Assembly (NCBI GenBank): GCA_041913505.1 | Contig: JAYSFC010000060.1 | Coordinates: forward strand, 1 to 20,866 | Source of the DNA: JAYSFC01 sp041913505 | GTDB lineage: Bacteria > Pseudomonadota > Gammaproteobacteria > Burkholderiales > Burkholderiaceae_C | Direction: 5' to 3' | Length of the DNA: 20,866 bases | Shown: in pieces, positions 1-7,476 of the stretch | Position numbering within the stretch: the first letter of the stretch is position 1 | How the letters are laid out: every line of letters starts with the position of its first letter | Program-made: the position numbers and the translations under genes | Notes under the pieces: generated by a model | What the model was told of the DNA's origin: nothing | Database searches by the model: none | Seen by the model: only the letters and a program-made list of their open reading frames with translations

Positions 1-479
1 ACACCATCGAGAAATACATCGACGGCGGCCTGCGCTACGTCATCATCGGCACGGCGGCCGTGAAGAACCCCGGCTTCCTCAAGGACGCGTGCAGCGCGTT
101 CGGCGGCCACATCATCGTGGGCCTCGATGCCAAGGACGGCAAGGTGGCCACCGACGGCTGGAGCAAGCTCACGGGCCACGAGGTGGTGGACCTGGCCAAG
201 AAGTTCGAGGACTGGGGCGTCGAGTCGATCATCTACACCGACATCGGCCGCGACGGCATGCTCTCGGGCATCAACATCGACGCCACGGTGAAGCTCGCGC
301 AGGCGCTGCACATTCCCGTGATCGCCTCGGGCGGCCTCGCGGGCATGGCCGACATCGAGCGGCTGTGCGCGGTGGAGAGCGAAGGCGTGGAAGGCGTGAT
401 CTGCGGCCGCGCTATCTACAGCGGCGACCTGGATTTCGCCGCGGCCCAGGCACGGGCCGACGTACTCGGCAATGCCTGA
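1..479 (+). CDS. hisA: HisA, phosphoribosylformimino-AICAR-phosphate isomerase (5' end missing)
   Basis: HisA is the cytoplasmic (beta/alpha)8 isomerase that converts ProFAR to PRFAR, the fourth step of histidine synthesis. The open frame already runs at base 3 and ends at TGA 477-479, so about 158 C-terminal residues of a roughly 245-residue protein are present. Visible family blocks are VGLDAKDGKVATDGW, then YTDIGRDGMLSG with the Asp expected to be the second general acid/base, then the phosphate-binding IASGG and GRAIYSG loops. The N-terminal half with the first catalytic Asp lies outside the window. The last 8 bases overlap the start of the mutarotase-like gene, so the two are probably translationally coupled. 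In related genomes hisF normally follows directly; here it lies about 8 kb downstream. Identity is very secure. Confidence 0.96.
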   Translation, partial: TIEKYIDGGLRYVIIGTAAVKNPGFLKDACSAFGGHIIVGLDAKDGKVATDGWSKLTGHEVVDLAKKFEDWGVESIIYTDIGRDGMLSGINIDATVKLAQALHIPVIASGGLAGMADIERLCAVESEGVEGVICGRAIYSGDLDFAAAQARADVLGNA

Positions 480-1341
480 CCCTGGCGCGGCGGCTTCAGG
501 CGCCGAGCCTGTCGCCGTTGCGGGCCAGCCCTGCATCCGCCTGCGCCATGCCTGTGGCGACACCGCCTTGGTGGCCCTGCACGGCGCGCACCTGCTGTCG
601 TGGACGGCCGGAGGCGACGAACGCCTGTACCTGAGCCCGGGCGCGGTCTTCGATGGCGTATCGGCCATCCGGGGCGGCGTGCCGGTCTGCTTTCCCCAGT
701 TCAACCAGCGCGGGCCCCTGCCCAAGCACGGCTTCGCGCGCCATCTGGCGTGGCGGCCGGAGGGCGGCGTGGCGGTAGAGGCGGACGGGCGCCTGCGCCT
801 GTCGCTTTCGCTGGTGGACGACGCGCGCAGCCAGCGCTGGTGGCCCGAGGCGTTCGCGGCGCGCATGGCGTTCACGCTCGGCCCCGGCAGCCTGCGCATC
901 GAACTGCAGGCCCACAACCCCGGCGCTAGCGCGTGGGCCTTCACGGGCGCCTTGCACACCTACTTCCGCGTGGACGACATCGGCATGGCCGTGGTGGAGG
1001 GGCTCGGCGGGTGCGCCCGCTGGGACGCCGTGCGCGATGCGCGGGATACCCAGCCGGGCCGCCTGCGTTTCGAGGGTGAGTACGACAGCGTGTTCGCCGC
1101 GCCCCCGGGCCCCCTCGTGCTGCGTGACGGTACGCATGTCCTCGAGATCACCCAGAGCGCCACGTTGGGCAACGTCGTGGTCTGGAATCCCGGCCCTGCG
1201 CTGTGCGCCCGCCTGGCCGATATGCCCCCCGAGGGCTATCGCCACATGCTGTGCGTGGAGGCCGCCCAAATCGACGCGCCCATCCCCATGGCGCCGGGCG
1301 CGCACTGGTTGGGCTGGCAGCTGCTGAGCGTGCGGGCCTGA
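472..1341 (+). CDS. D-hexose-6-phosphate mutarotase / aldose 1-epimerase family (YeaD-like)
   Basis: This 289-residue cytoplasmic protein belongs to the aldose 1-epimerase superfamily and resembles the YeaD branch, which interconverts alpha and beta anomers of hexose 6-phosphates. Blocks seen are GGVPVCFPQF (68-77), KHGFAR (85-90), ALHTYFRV with the likely catalytic His162, VVWNPG (237-241 region) and MLCVEAA with the likely catalytic Glu263. Length is normal. The ATG lies inside the end of hisA (ATGCCTGA, 8-base overlap), which together with the motif spacing supports this start. No Shine-Dalgarno sequence is obvious, consistent with coupling to hisA. It is not a histidine gene; being next to a polysaccharide operon and near galE it may serve sugar metabolism, but this is inference. 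Exact substrate is unknown. Confidence 0.88.
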   Translation: MPDPGAAASGAEPVAVAGQPCIRLRHACGDTALVALHGAHLLSWTAGGDERLYLSPGAVFDGVSAIRGGVPVCFPQFNQRGPLPKHGFARHLAWRPEGGVAVEADGRLRLSLSLVDDARSQRWWPEAFAARMAFTLGPGSLRIELQAHNPGASAWAFTGALHTYFRVDDIGMAVVEGLGGCARWDAVRDARDTQPGRLRFEGEYDSVFAAPPGPLVLRDGTHVLEITQSATLGNVVVWNPGPALCARLADMPPEGYRHMLCVEAAQIDAPIPMAPGAHWLGWQLLSVRA

Positions 1342-1380
1342 GCCCCCACTCCGGCGCTGTGGCGCCGCGCCAAGGCGCGC
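1342..1380. terminator. Convergent spacer with GC-rich hairpins (weak terminator candidate)
   Basis: The 39-base spacer between the convergent mutarotase and adaptor genes holds GGCGC (1353-1357) pairing with GCGCC (1362-1366) around a TGTG loop, and a second dyad CGCGCC (1366-1371) / GGCGCG (1374-1379). Neither is followed by a T run, so intrinsic termination is doubtful. The hairpins may only stabilise the two 3' ends. Confidence 0.3.
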
Positions 1381-2430
1381 CTAAAACCAGGTGCCGGGCA
1401 CCCAGTCGAACCGCACGTCCAGCGGCAACTGGTGGATGTGGTACGCGGGCGGCAGCGCCTGCAGTGCCTGCAGGCGCACCACGATCGCGGGCGTGCGGGG
1501 CGTCAACGGCGACACGCGGTCGGCCGGAGGGCTCTGCGCCTCCGCGGCCATGCCCACGACCCTGGCGCGCACCCTCGCGCCGTCCATGAAGCGCAATGTG
1601 GCTTCGCGGCCCACCTGGGCGTAGCGCGCCATTTCGGGGGGCAGGAAGGCGTAGACCAGGGGCTCCGCATGCCCCTGCAGCACGGCGATCTCGGTGCCGG
1701 CAGTGACCCAGTCGCCGGGGCGCACGAGCGCGCGCAGCACGGTGGCCTCATAAGGAGCCTGCGCAGCGACGGAGCGGGTGACTTCGGGCCGGGCCGCTTG
1801 TACAGGCGCGGCGGGCTGCCCCGGGAGGGCGGAGGCGTGCGCCTGCTCCTGCGCCAGGAACTCCCGCAGATCGGCATGGGCGCGGCTGAGGTCCGCCTGC
1901 GCTTGCAGCTCCTGAAAGCGCGCGTTGTCCAGCTCCTGCTGTGTTGCGGCCCCCTGGCTGCGCAGGCTCTGGAACCGCTGCAGGCGCTCCTGCTGGATGG
2001 CCAGGCGGCGCTGGGCCAGTTGCTCGGCCTCCTGGAACAGGGCCTGCCGCGCCGTCCGTTCGGGCGGGGGGGCTGCGGGCGCCGATGCCGGGGCCGGGCC
2101 GGGTTGTGCGGACATGTCGCTCGCAGGGGCCTCCAGTTCCAGCACGGGCTGGCCCGGCTGGAGGCGTTCCCCGGCCTCGGCCACGCGGGCAATGCGCCCG
2201 CTGGCCTGCGACCGCACCGTGCTCTGCTCGACCACCACCTGGGCTGGCGTGGTCTCCCACCAGTAGGAGATGCCGAAACGGACCAGCAGATAGGCGGGCC
2301 CCAGCAGCACCAGCGCCAGCAGCAGGTACCAGCGCCAGCGCGGCACTTGCCGCTTGGCGGCGGCGTAGCGCACGGCCAGGCCGTTGGTTTCCCGCGCGGA
2401 GCCGGGCGGAATGTCGAATTGGATCTTCAA
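1381..2430 (-). CDS. HlyD/Alg44-like periplasmic adaptor of polysaccharide export
   Basis: This 349-residue protein looks like an inner-membrane-anchored membrane fusion protein. A short basic cytoplasmic tail is followed by one membrane helix (about 34-51), a first lipoyl-like half (about 66-100, with ASGRIARVAEAGERLQPGQP), a Pro/Ala linker, an alpha-helical Gln/Ala-rich hairpin (about 124-198), the second lipoyl-like half (about 222-255, with ALVRPGDWVTAGTEIAVLQG) and a beta-barrel region. The frame stays open far upstream, but only as an out-of-frame reading of the neighbour. The likely start is TTG at 2430-2428: GGGGAGG stands 7 bases before it, and the TTG overlaps the TGA of the preceding gene (TTGA). 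It is the last gene of the operon and would bridge the glycosyltransferase and the outer-membrane factor. Unlike Alg44 it has no PilZ domain. A drug-efflux adaptor role is less likely because no pump gene is present. Confidence 0.85.
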   Translation of the reverse strand: MKIQFDIPPGSARETNGLAVRYAAAKRQVPRWRWYLLLALVLLGPAYLLVRFGISYWWETTPAQVVVEQSTVRSQASGRIARVAEAGERLQPGQPVLELEAPASDMSAQPGPAPASAPAAPPPERTARQALFQEAEQLAQRRLAIQQERLQRFQSLRSQGAATQQELDNARFQELQAQADLSRAHADLREFLAQEQAHASALPGQPAAPVQAARPEVTRSVAAQAPYEATVLRALVRPGDWVTAGTEIAVLQGHAEPLVYAFLPPEMARYAQVGREATLRFMDGARVRARVVGMAAEAQSPPADRVSPLTPRTPAIVVRLQALQALPPAYHIHQLPLDVRFDWVPGTWF

Positions 2431-4565
2431 GGCTGGGCCTCCCCATAGTCTTCCCACGACTGCACCACGATGCCCTGGAAGCCTGGCACGGGCGCGAGCC
2501 TGCGCGCCAGTTCGCCCCAGCGCTGCAGCGAGGCGGCTCGGCCCGCGCCGTAGCTGCTTTCCTGCGTGGGCAGCGCGCGCTCGATGCTTTGCGCGACCGA
2601 CCAGCGCAGCTCCCGCGGCCCGCGCAGCAGCGGCTGCGCGATGGCGGCGGCGCGCTCGGGGCGGCTGACGTAGACCATGGCCACGAGTTCGCCCACGCCC
2701 GCGGCGTGCACCTGCCGCGCGAAGTCGGGCTGGCGCAGTTCGCGGTAGTGGGTGGTGAGCGCAATGGGCCACGCTGAGTGGGCGCGCACGGCGCGCAGGG
2801 TGTCGAAGAGGTGGCTGTCCCAGCGGCGCTGCGCGTCGGCGGGCAGCTGGCTGCGCTCCAGGTCCAGGTGCAGGCCGTCGAACGGCAGGCCACGCAGGGT
2901 GTCGAGCAGGGACAGCAGGCGGGGCCTCTCGGGCGGGAGCACCCAGGTGGGCTCGCCCAGCAACAGTTCGATGCGCAGGCCCAGTGTGTGCGCCTGGGCC
3001 ACAAAGGCCTGGAGCCGGGCCTGCCCCGGGGGGGCGGCCAGGGTGTGCAGCTGCGGCGCGGTGAACGACAGCAGCAGGCGTCGGCTGCCGGGCGGAAGTT
3101 CGCGCAGGCGCGCCGGCGCGTCCAGCAGGGCCTGGCCCTGCCAGACGTACCAGCCCAGGCCCGGGGCTGGAGCCGGTGCGGCCCCACTCGCGGCCTGAGC
3201 CCGAGTCGGCGTGGTAGCCGGAGTGGCAGGGCTTGGGGCCGGCAGCGCCAGGGCTGCCAGTGCCGTGGCCAGCGGGTCGGGCGCAGCGGCGGTGCCTTCC
3301 AGGGCGCAATCCCCGCCCAGGGCCAGCACCTCCAGCGCGGCCAGGTCGCGGCTCTCGGCTCCGTCCACGCGCTGCAGGGCTGCCTGGTACAGGGCGTAGC
3401 GTGCCTGCAGGAGCTTGGTGTAGCCGTCGCCATCGAAAGCTTCGAGCCGCAGTTGTGCGATGCGCAGCGTTTCCAGGGCCGCCTGCAGGCGGCGTTCGTG
3501 GGCGGCTTCCTCCTGGCCGCGCAGGCGGTAATTGGCCAGGGCCTGCTGGCTGGCCGCATCGAATTCGCCGCGGCGCAGCTGCAGCAGGGCCTGCGTGCGG
3601 TCGATTTCGCCCTGGGCCTGAGCCAGTGCAGCGTCGCGCTGCGCGCGCCATTCCAGCGGGACCGTGAAGTCCACGCCCACGCGGGTGGCGTGTCCCGGGA
3701 GTCCGCCCAGGTCGCGGCTGACGGATTGCGCCAGCGACACGCTCGCCTCCAAGCCTTCCTGGCGGGCCTGCTCAATCCGCTGCTGCGAGGCATCTGCGTC
3801 CAGTTGCGCCAGCCGCACGGGGTAGTGCGCATCACCCTGCGCGGCCAGGGCCTGCGCCGTCATGCAGGCCTGGGGCCACAGCAGCGGCTGGGTCTGAAGG
3901 CTGGCCTGGGGCTGGCCGGTGAGACGCGCGATGTCGTTGAGCGCCAGCTCCCGCGCCGCCTCCTGGCGGTCTTGCGCGGCCTGCACGATGTCGAACAGGC
4001 CGGCCAGATCGAGCCGGTCGGCCTCCAGCAGCGCCCCCGCTTCACGCCGGCGCAGGAGCTGGTCGAGGGTTTGCGTGCGCGTCTGCAAAAAGGCCTGCGA
4101 CAGGCGGTTGCGTTCGGTGTGGTGCAGGTAGAGCACGTAGGCCCGGCGCACGGATTGCACGGCCTCGCGCTCCATCTGCTGGCGCTGCATGCGGCCCCGG
4201 GAGATGGCCTGATCCGCTTCGCGTGTCTCGCGCAGCTGCGCCGCGCGGCTGCCCAGCAGGGGCCAGCGCACGCCCATCTGCACCTGGGCGCGCTGGTAGT
4301 CGCGGCCGAGGGTGTCGGTCACGGCTTCGCGCGCGCTGCTCAGGCCGGCGCCGCCGAAAAGCTGTGCCCCCTGGCGGGCCTGAGCCGCCAGGCCGCGCTG
4401 CTCGGCGATGGCGACTTCGGCCTGCGCCAGCCGGACCGTGGGGGCAAAGGCGCGCGCCCAGTTCTCCAGCTGCGTGAGGGAGGCGGGTGCGTCGGCCATG
4501 GCCGGCGCGCAGGTCCAGGCCAGGGCGAGGGCGGCGAGAACGGCGGAAACCCTGCGTCGGTGCAT
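2427..4565 (-). CDS. TolC-like outer-membrane factor fused to a glycoside-hydrolase-like barrel
   Basis: The 712-residue product has a signal peptide (1-24, cleavage after AMA). Residues about 30-425 form a TolC/OEP-type outer-membrane factor with two helical repeats rich in Ala, Gln and Arg. A Pro/Ala-rich linker follows (about 426-468), then a C-terminal globular part (about 469-710) that alternates hydrophobic strands and helices like a TIM barrel. In it DGLHLDLE (563-570) resembles the GH18 DxxDxDxE signature with the second Asp replaced by His, leaving Asp568 and Glu570; IALTTHYREL, MVYVSRPE and IVVQSWEDY follow as further strand ends. TolC-family proteins are usually 420-500 residues, so the extra domain is a real fusion. 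ATG lies one base after the glycosyltransferase stop (TGA-C-ATG). I infer an export channel with polymer-editing activity. The OMF call is firm; the hydrolase call is tentative. Confidence 0.82.
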   Translation of the reverse strand: MHRRRVSAVLAALALAWTCAPAMADAPASLTQLENWARAFAPTVRLAQAEVAIAEQRGLAAQARQGAQLFGGAGLSSAREAVTDTLGRDYQRAQVQMGVRWPLLGSRAAQLRETREADQAISRGRMQRQQMEREAVQSVRRAYVLYLHHTERNRLSQAFLQTRTQTLDQLLRRREAGALLEADRLDLAGLFDIVQAAQDRQEAARELALNDIARLTGQPQASLQTQPLLWPQACMTAQALAAQGDAHYPVRLAQLDADASQQRIEQARQEGLEASVSLAQSVSRDLGGLPGHATRVGVDFTVPLEWRAQRDAALAQAQGEIDRTQALLQLRRGEFDAASQQALANYRLRGQEEAAHERRLQAALETLRIAQLRLEAFDGDGYTKLLQARYALYQAALQRVDGAESRDLAALEVLALGGDCALEGTAAAPDPLATALAALALPAPSPATPATTPTRAQAASGAAPAPAPGLGWYVWQGQALLDAPARLRELPPGSRRLLLSFTAPQLHTLAAPPGQARLQAFVAQAHTLGLRIELLLGEPTWVLPPERPRLLSLLDTLRGLPFDGLHLDLERSQLPADAQRRWDSHLFDTLRAVRAHSAWPIALTTHYRELRQPDFARQVHAAGVGELVAMVYVSRPERAAAIAQPLLRGPRELRWSVAQSIERALPTQESSYGAGRAASLQRWGELARRLAPVPGFQGIVVQSWEDYGEAQP

Positions 4566-4566
4566 G

Positions 4567-5892
4567 TCAGAACTTGGTTTTGCGCAGCACCCACCACGGC
4601 GCCATGGACGAGTCGAGGTGGGATTTCATGAACATCTCCATCATGATGGAGAACGAGCAATGGACGCGGTTGGCAAAGGCGAACAGCGGAAACAGCGGCA
4701 GAAACCGCAGATAGGCCAGGTCGTCCCAGGGGCGCTCGGACACGGCGACGACATAGAGCAGAAAGTAGAACAGCAGTGCCGCGAAGTAGGCCAGGTAGAT
4801 GAAGGCCAGCACGCCCAGCACGGATCCCAGGGGCAGGGCGAACAGCATGGCGCCGGTGTAGGCGACGATCAGGAACGGCAGCAGCAGCTGCATGACCAGC
4901 CCGTTCACCACCACGAAGAAGAAGTTGCGCCAGCCCAGCAGGCGCGGGCGCAGGTTGAAGCGGAACTTGCGGATGAAGATGTAGAGCATGTCCCCGTCCC
5001 AGCGCAGGCGCTGCCGGAAGAAGATGCGCCAGGTGTCGGGTGCGTCGGTGTGGCCTACGGCGTGGGGTTCGAAGGCGATGCGCAGATCCGGGTGGCGCCC
5101 GAAGTACTGTTTGATGCGCATCGTCATGTCCAGGTCCTCGGCCGAGCCCGCGTCCCAGCCGCCGAGGTTGCGCAGGAACTGGGTGCGGAACACGCCGAAT
5201 GCGCCGGAGATGTTGTTGACGATGTTGAACTCCGACAGGCCGGTTTTGCCCGCGCCGATGGAGAGCATGTACTCCAGCGCCTGCAGCCGCGTGACCAGGG
5301 AGCGCTTGGCGTTGCGCACGCGCAGGTTGCCGGCCACGCCCACCACGCCCGGGTCATCGAAGTGCCGTGTGGCGTTGCGCACCATGTCGTTGTCGAACGA
5401 GGTGTCTCCGTCCAGGGCCATCACGATCTCGCCGGTGGCGATGGACAGCCCTGCGTTCAGCGAGGAGACGCGCCCCCCGCGCTGCCATTTGGGCAGCACC
5501 ACCAGCTGGCGCCGCTGGGTGCCGTTCAGCAGGGCGCGCGCATTGCGCGCGGCCTGCAGGGTGGGACGGTTCTGCACGGCGCCGTCGATCACGGCGATGA
5601 TCTCGATGAACCCGGGGTACAGCTGCTGGGCCAGCGACTGGATGGTCTTGCGCACATCCTCGCCTTCGGAGTAGCAGGTGACCACGCAGGACACGCTCGG
5701 GTAGCGCTCGCGCTGGTGGTGCGGCAGGTGCTCGCGCAGTCCGTACTTCACCATGCCGACCGACACCAGGATGAAGAACGGGGCCTCCAGGAACACCACG
5801 AACGGAAAAAACTTGAGCGCCAGCTCCATCCAGTTCTGCTGGCTGGAGCTGGCGAACAGCGTGGCGAAGGCGAAGACCGCGGTATCCCACAT
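4567..5892 (-). CDS. Family 2 processive glycosyltransferase (exopolysaccharide synthase)
   Basis: This 441-residue inner-membrane enzyme has the layout of BcsA/PgaC/HasA-type synthases: an N-terminal membrane helix (about 23-47), a cytosolic GT-A domain (about 65-300) and C-terminal membrane helices (about 322-380). Catalytic signatures are VIDGA (102-104 region, UDP binding), DGD at 161-163 (metal and nucleotide), AED at 251-253 (general base in the position of the usual TED) and QRLRW at 294-298, an intact QxxRW that marks processive synthases. No PilZ domain is present, so control by c-di-GMP would need a partner. It lies 4 bases after the stop of the GGDEF-like gene and 1 base before the outer-membrane factor. 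The sugar donor cannot be read from sequence; divergent galE makes a UDP-hexose or UDP-HexNAc plausible. Confidence 0.9.
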   Translation of the reverse strand: MWDTAVFAFATLFASSSQQNWMELALKFFPFVVFLEAPFFILVSVGMVKYGLREHLPHHQRERYPSVSCVVTCYSEGEDVRKTIQSLAQQLYPGFIEIIAVIDGAVQNRPTLQAARNARALLNGTQRRQLVVLPKWQRGGRVSSLNAGLSIATGEIVMALDGDTSFDNDMVRNATRHFDDPGVVGVAGNLRVRNAKRSLVTRLQALEYMLSIGAGKTGLSEFNIVNNISGAFGVFRTQFLRNLGGWDAGSAEDLDMTMRIKQYFGRHPDLRIAFEPHAVGHTDAPDTWRIFFRQRLRWDGDMLYIFIRKFRFNLRPRLLGWRNFFFVVVNGLVMQLLLPFLIVAYTGAMLFALPLGSVLGVLAFIYLAYFAALLFYFLLYVVAVSERPWDDLAYLRFLPLFPLFAFANRVHCSFSIMMEMFMKSHLDSSMAPWWVLRKTKF

Positions 5893-5896
5893 GGGC

Positions 5897-7291
5897 TCAG
5901 GCCTGCTCCTGCAGGCGCTGCATCAGTTGCTCGGCCTGTTCTGCGGGGCGCAGGTCGCGTGGAACCTGTAGATGGCGGATGCGCGCTTGCAGGGGCGAGC
6001 CGCCGTCCAGCGAGGCCTGGTCGGCCAGTGCGTTCTGCAGGCGCAGGGCAAGCCCTTCGGGGGCGGAAAAGGGCAGGAAGAGCCACAGCTTCTCTTCCTG
6101 GGTGCGCGTGGTGATGTCGGAGGTGCGCAGCAGCTCGTGCAGGCGGCGCGCGAACTCGTCCAGCATCAGGAAGACCCGAGCGGCGCCCTGCTTCTCGATG
6201 ACCTCGGTGGCGTTCAGGAACTCGATCAGCATCAGGCCGAAGCGCATCTCGGCATGGCGCGCGCTGGTGGCCAACGCCCAGTCGAGCATGCGCCGGAAAT
6301 GGGGCGGCTCCACGTAGTTGGCCGTGTCGAGTGCGGCGAAGGACTCTTGGATCTGCCCCGCGCGCAAGGCGGTGCGGCCATGCGCGCTGAGCCGCAGGGT
6401 GGCGATTTCGCGCACATCGAGCGCATTGGGCTCGCACGTGGCCTGGCAATCCAGGCAGCGTGCCTGCACGGAGGTCTCCACGAACACATGGTGGCAGTTG
6501 CCACAGGCGTATTGCGTGAGCGGGCGGTCGTAGTCCACGCCGATGTGCCGCAGCGCGGCGTTGCACTGGGGGCAGGCGAGTGCGCCGTCGTCGTGGAAGT
6601 CGTCCTCGGGGCCCACATGGCCGCAGGAAAAGCAGTGCAGCGACGGCTCCTTGCGGATGTGCAGGCTCGAGCAATGGGGGCAGACGTCGATGTAGTGGAT
6701 GTGCGCGCAGCCGCAGGCACGGCAATGCCGGGTGCGGTCGATCAGCGCGGAGGGCTCCAGCAGCTTGCGCCGCACCAGGGTGACCAGGCAGCCCGCGACA
6801 TCCTCGCCGCGCTGCGCCAGGGCGTCCACCACGGGATAGCGGTAGAGCAGGGCATTGCTGCGCTCGCACAGCGGCTGGAGTTCGGCGTTGTCCCGCAAGT
6901 ACAGGAAAAACAGCACACGTTCTTCAAGGCGCATGTCGTCCATGCGCAGCCGCAGGCTGCGGCGCACGGCCAGCATGCGCTCGCCCAGGGCCACGGCATC
7001 GGCGTAGGAGCCCACCCCGTCGGCGAGGCGCGGTGCTTCGCCCGGGCCGGGGGCCACCAGCACGGGGCGGTCCCACCAGTCGCTGCGGCGCACCTGGGTG
7101 ATCAGCGTCTCGGCGGCCTGCGTGCTCCATCCGTCCAGATAGAAGCCCAGCGGCTGGACGCCGGAGCCGGCATAGGCCTCCCAGGAGGCGTAGGCGCCGT
7201 TCGGCTCTCCCGGCGCGGGCTGGCCGGAGGGGCGCAGCACCACCATGTGCTCGGTGGGTGGCGATGAAGCGGGCGGAGTCGGTGCGTTCAT
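5897..7291 (-). CDS. Cys-rich (TackOD1-like) protein with degenerate GGDEF domain, probable c-di-GMP receptor
   Basis: Counted from the ATG at 7291 the protein has 464 residues. Residues about 45-100 look like a degenerate receiver-like fold. A middle part (190-286) has CxxC-type pairs (CRAC, CPHC, CFSC, CPQC, CGNC, CLDC), fourteen Cys in all, matching my memory of the zinc-ribbon-like TackOD1 domain that often accompanies GGDEF domains. The C-terminal 130 residues follow the GGDEF fold, but the signature is replaced by QEEKL (398-402), so cyclase activity is unlikely. The inhibitory-site RxxD is kept as RTSD (389-392) at the canonical spacing, suggesting c-di-GMP binding as in PelD. First gene of the operon. 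A GTG at 7312 would add 7 residues; its AGGGA stands only 2 bases away, so I prefer the ATG, with little certainty. Confidence 0.8.
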   Translation of the reverse strand: MNAPTPPASSPPTEHMVVLRPSGQPAPGEPNGAYASWEAYAGSGVQPLGFYLDGWSTQAAETLITQVRRSDWWDRPVLVAPGPGEAPRLADGVGSYADAVALGERMLAVRRSLRLRMDDMRLEERVLFFLYLRDNAELQPLCERSNALLYRYPVVDALAQRGEDVAGCLVTLVRRKLLEPSALIDRTRHCRACGCAHIHYIDVCPHCSSLHIRKEPSLHCFSCGHVGPEDDFHDDGALACPQCNAALRHIGVDYDRPLTQYACGNCHHVFVETSVQARCLDCQATCEPNALDVREIATLRLSAHGRTALRAGQIQESFAALDTANYVEPPHFRRMLDWALATSARHAEMRFGLMLIEFLNATEVIEKQGAARVFLMLDEFARRLHELLRTSDITTRTQEEKLWLFLPFSAPEGLALRLQNALADQASLDGGSPLQARIRHLQVPRDLRPAEQAEQLMQRLQEQA

Positions 7292-7476
7292 TGTGATGGG
7301 GTTCGCTGGCACTTCCCTGGGTGGGGCGGCCGGGGCGGAGGGGGCAAAGGCTGCGGTCCCGCGGTTGGGCGACCACGTGGCACTTGCGGGCCAAGAACCT
7401 GGCTACGATCTTAAAAATCTGTTCAATGGCAAACGGTACATTTCGATACCCCCGCATCTTAGAGGAGCATGGACGC
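7292..7476. promoter_or_regulatory. Divergent intergenic region between the polysaccharide operon and galE
   Basis: This 185-base spacer must hold the promoters of both the four-gene minus-strand operon and galE. Its AT-richest part is about 7408-7450. I see only weak -10-like words (TACGAT at 7404, TACATT at 7437 on the plus strand; TAAGAT on the minus strand opposite 7408-7413) and none has a good -35 at 16-18 bases, so no specific promoter is claimed. GAGGAG at 7462-7467 is the galE ribosome site. Confidence 0.4.

Noticed and set aside
2431..3651. N-terminal extension of the adaptor gene, giving 756 residues on the minus strand
   Set aside because: It is the outer-membrane factor gene read out of frame: Pro/Arg/Ala-rich with no domain. 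The TTG at 2430 with a ribosome site fits the family start.
2778..4631. 617-residue plus-strand open frame
   Set aside because: Antisense shadow of the outer-membrane factor gene; Gln/Gly/Arg-rich without motifs.
4408..6114. 568-residue plus-strand open frame
   Set aside because: Antisense to the glycosyltransferase, which has all catalytic motifs on the other strand.
5972..7267. 431-residue plus-strand open frame
   Set aside because: Antisense shadow of the GGDEF-like gene; low complexity from GC bias.
7321..7476. In-frame upstream extension of galE
   Set aside because: It would add 52 unrelated residues before the Rossmann strand; GTG 7477 has a good ribosome site and gives the standard length.
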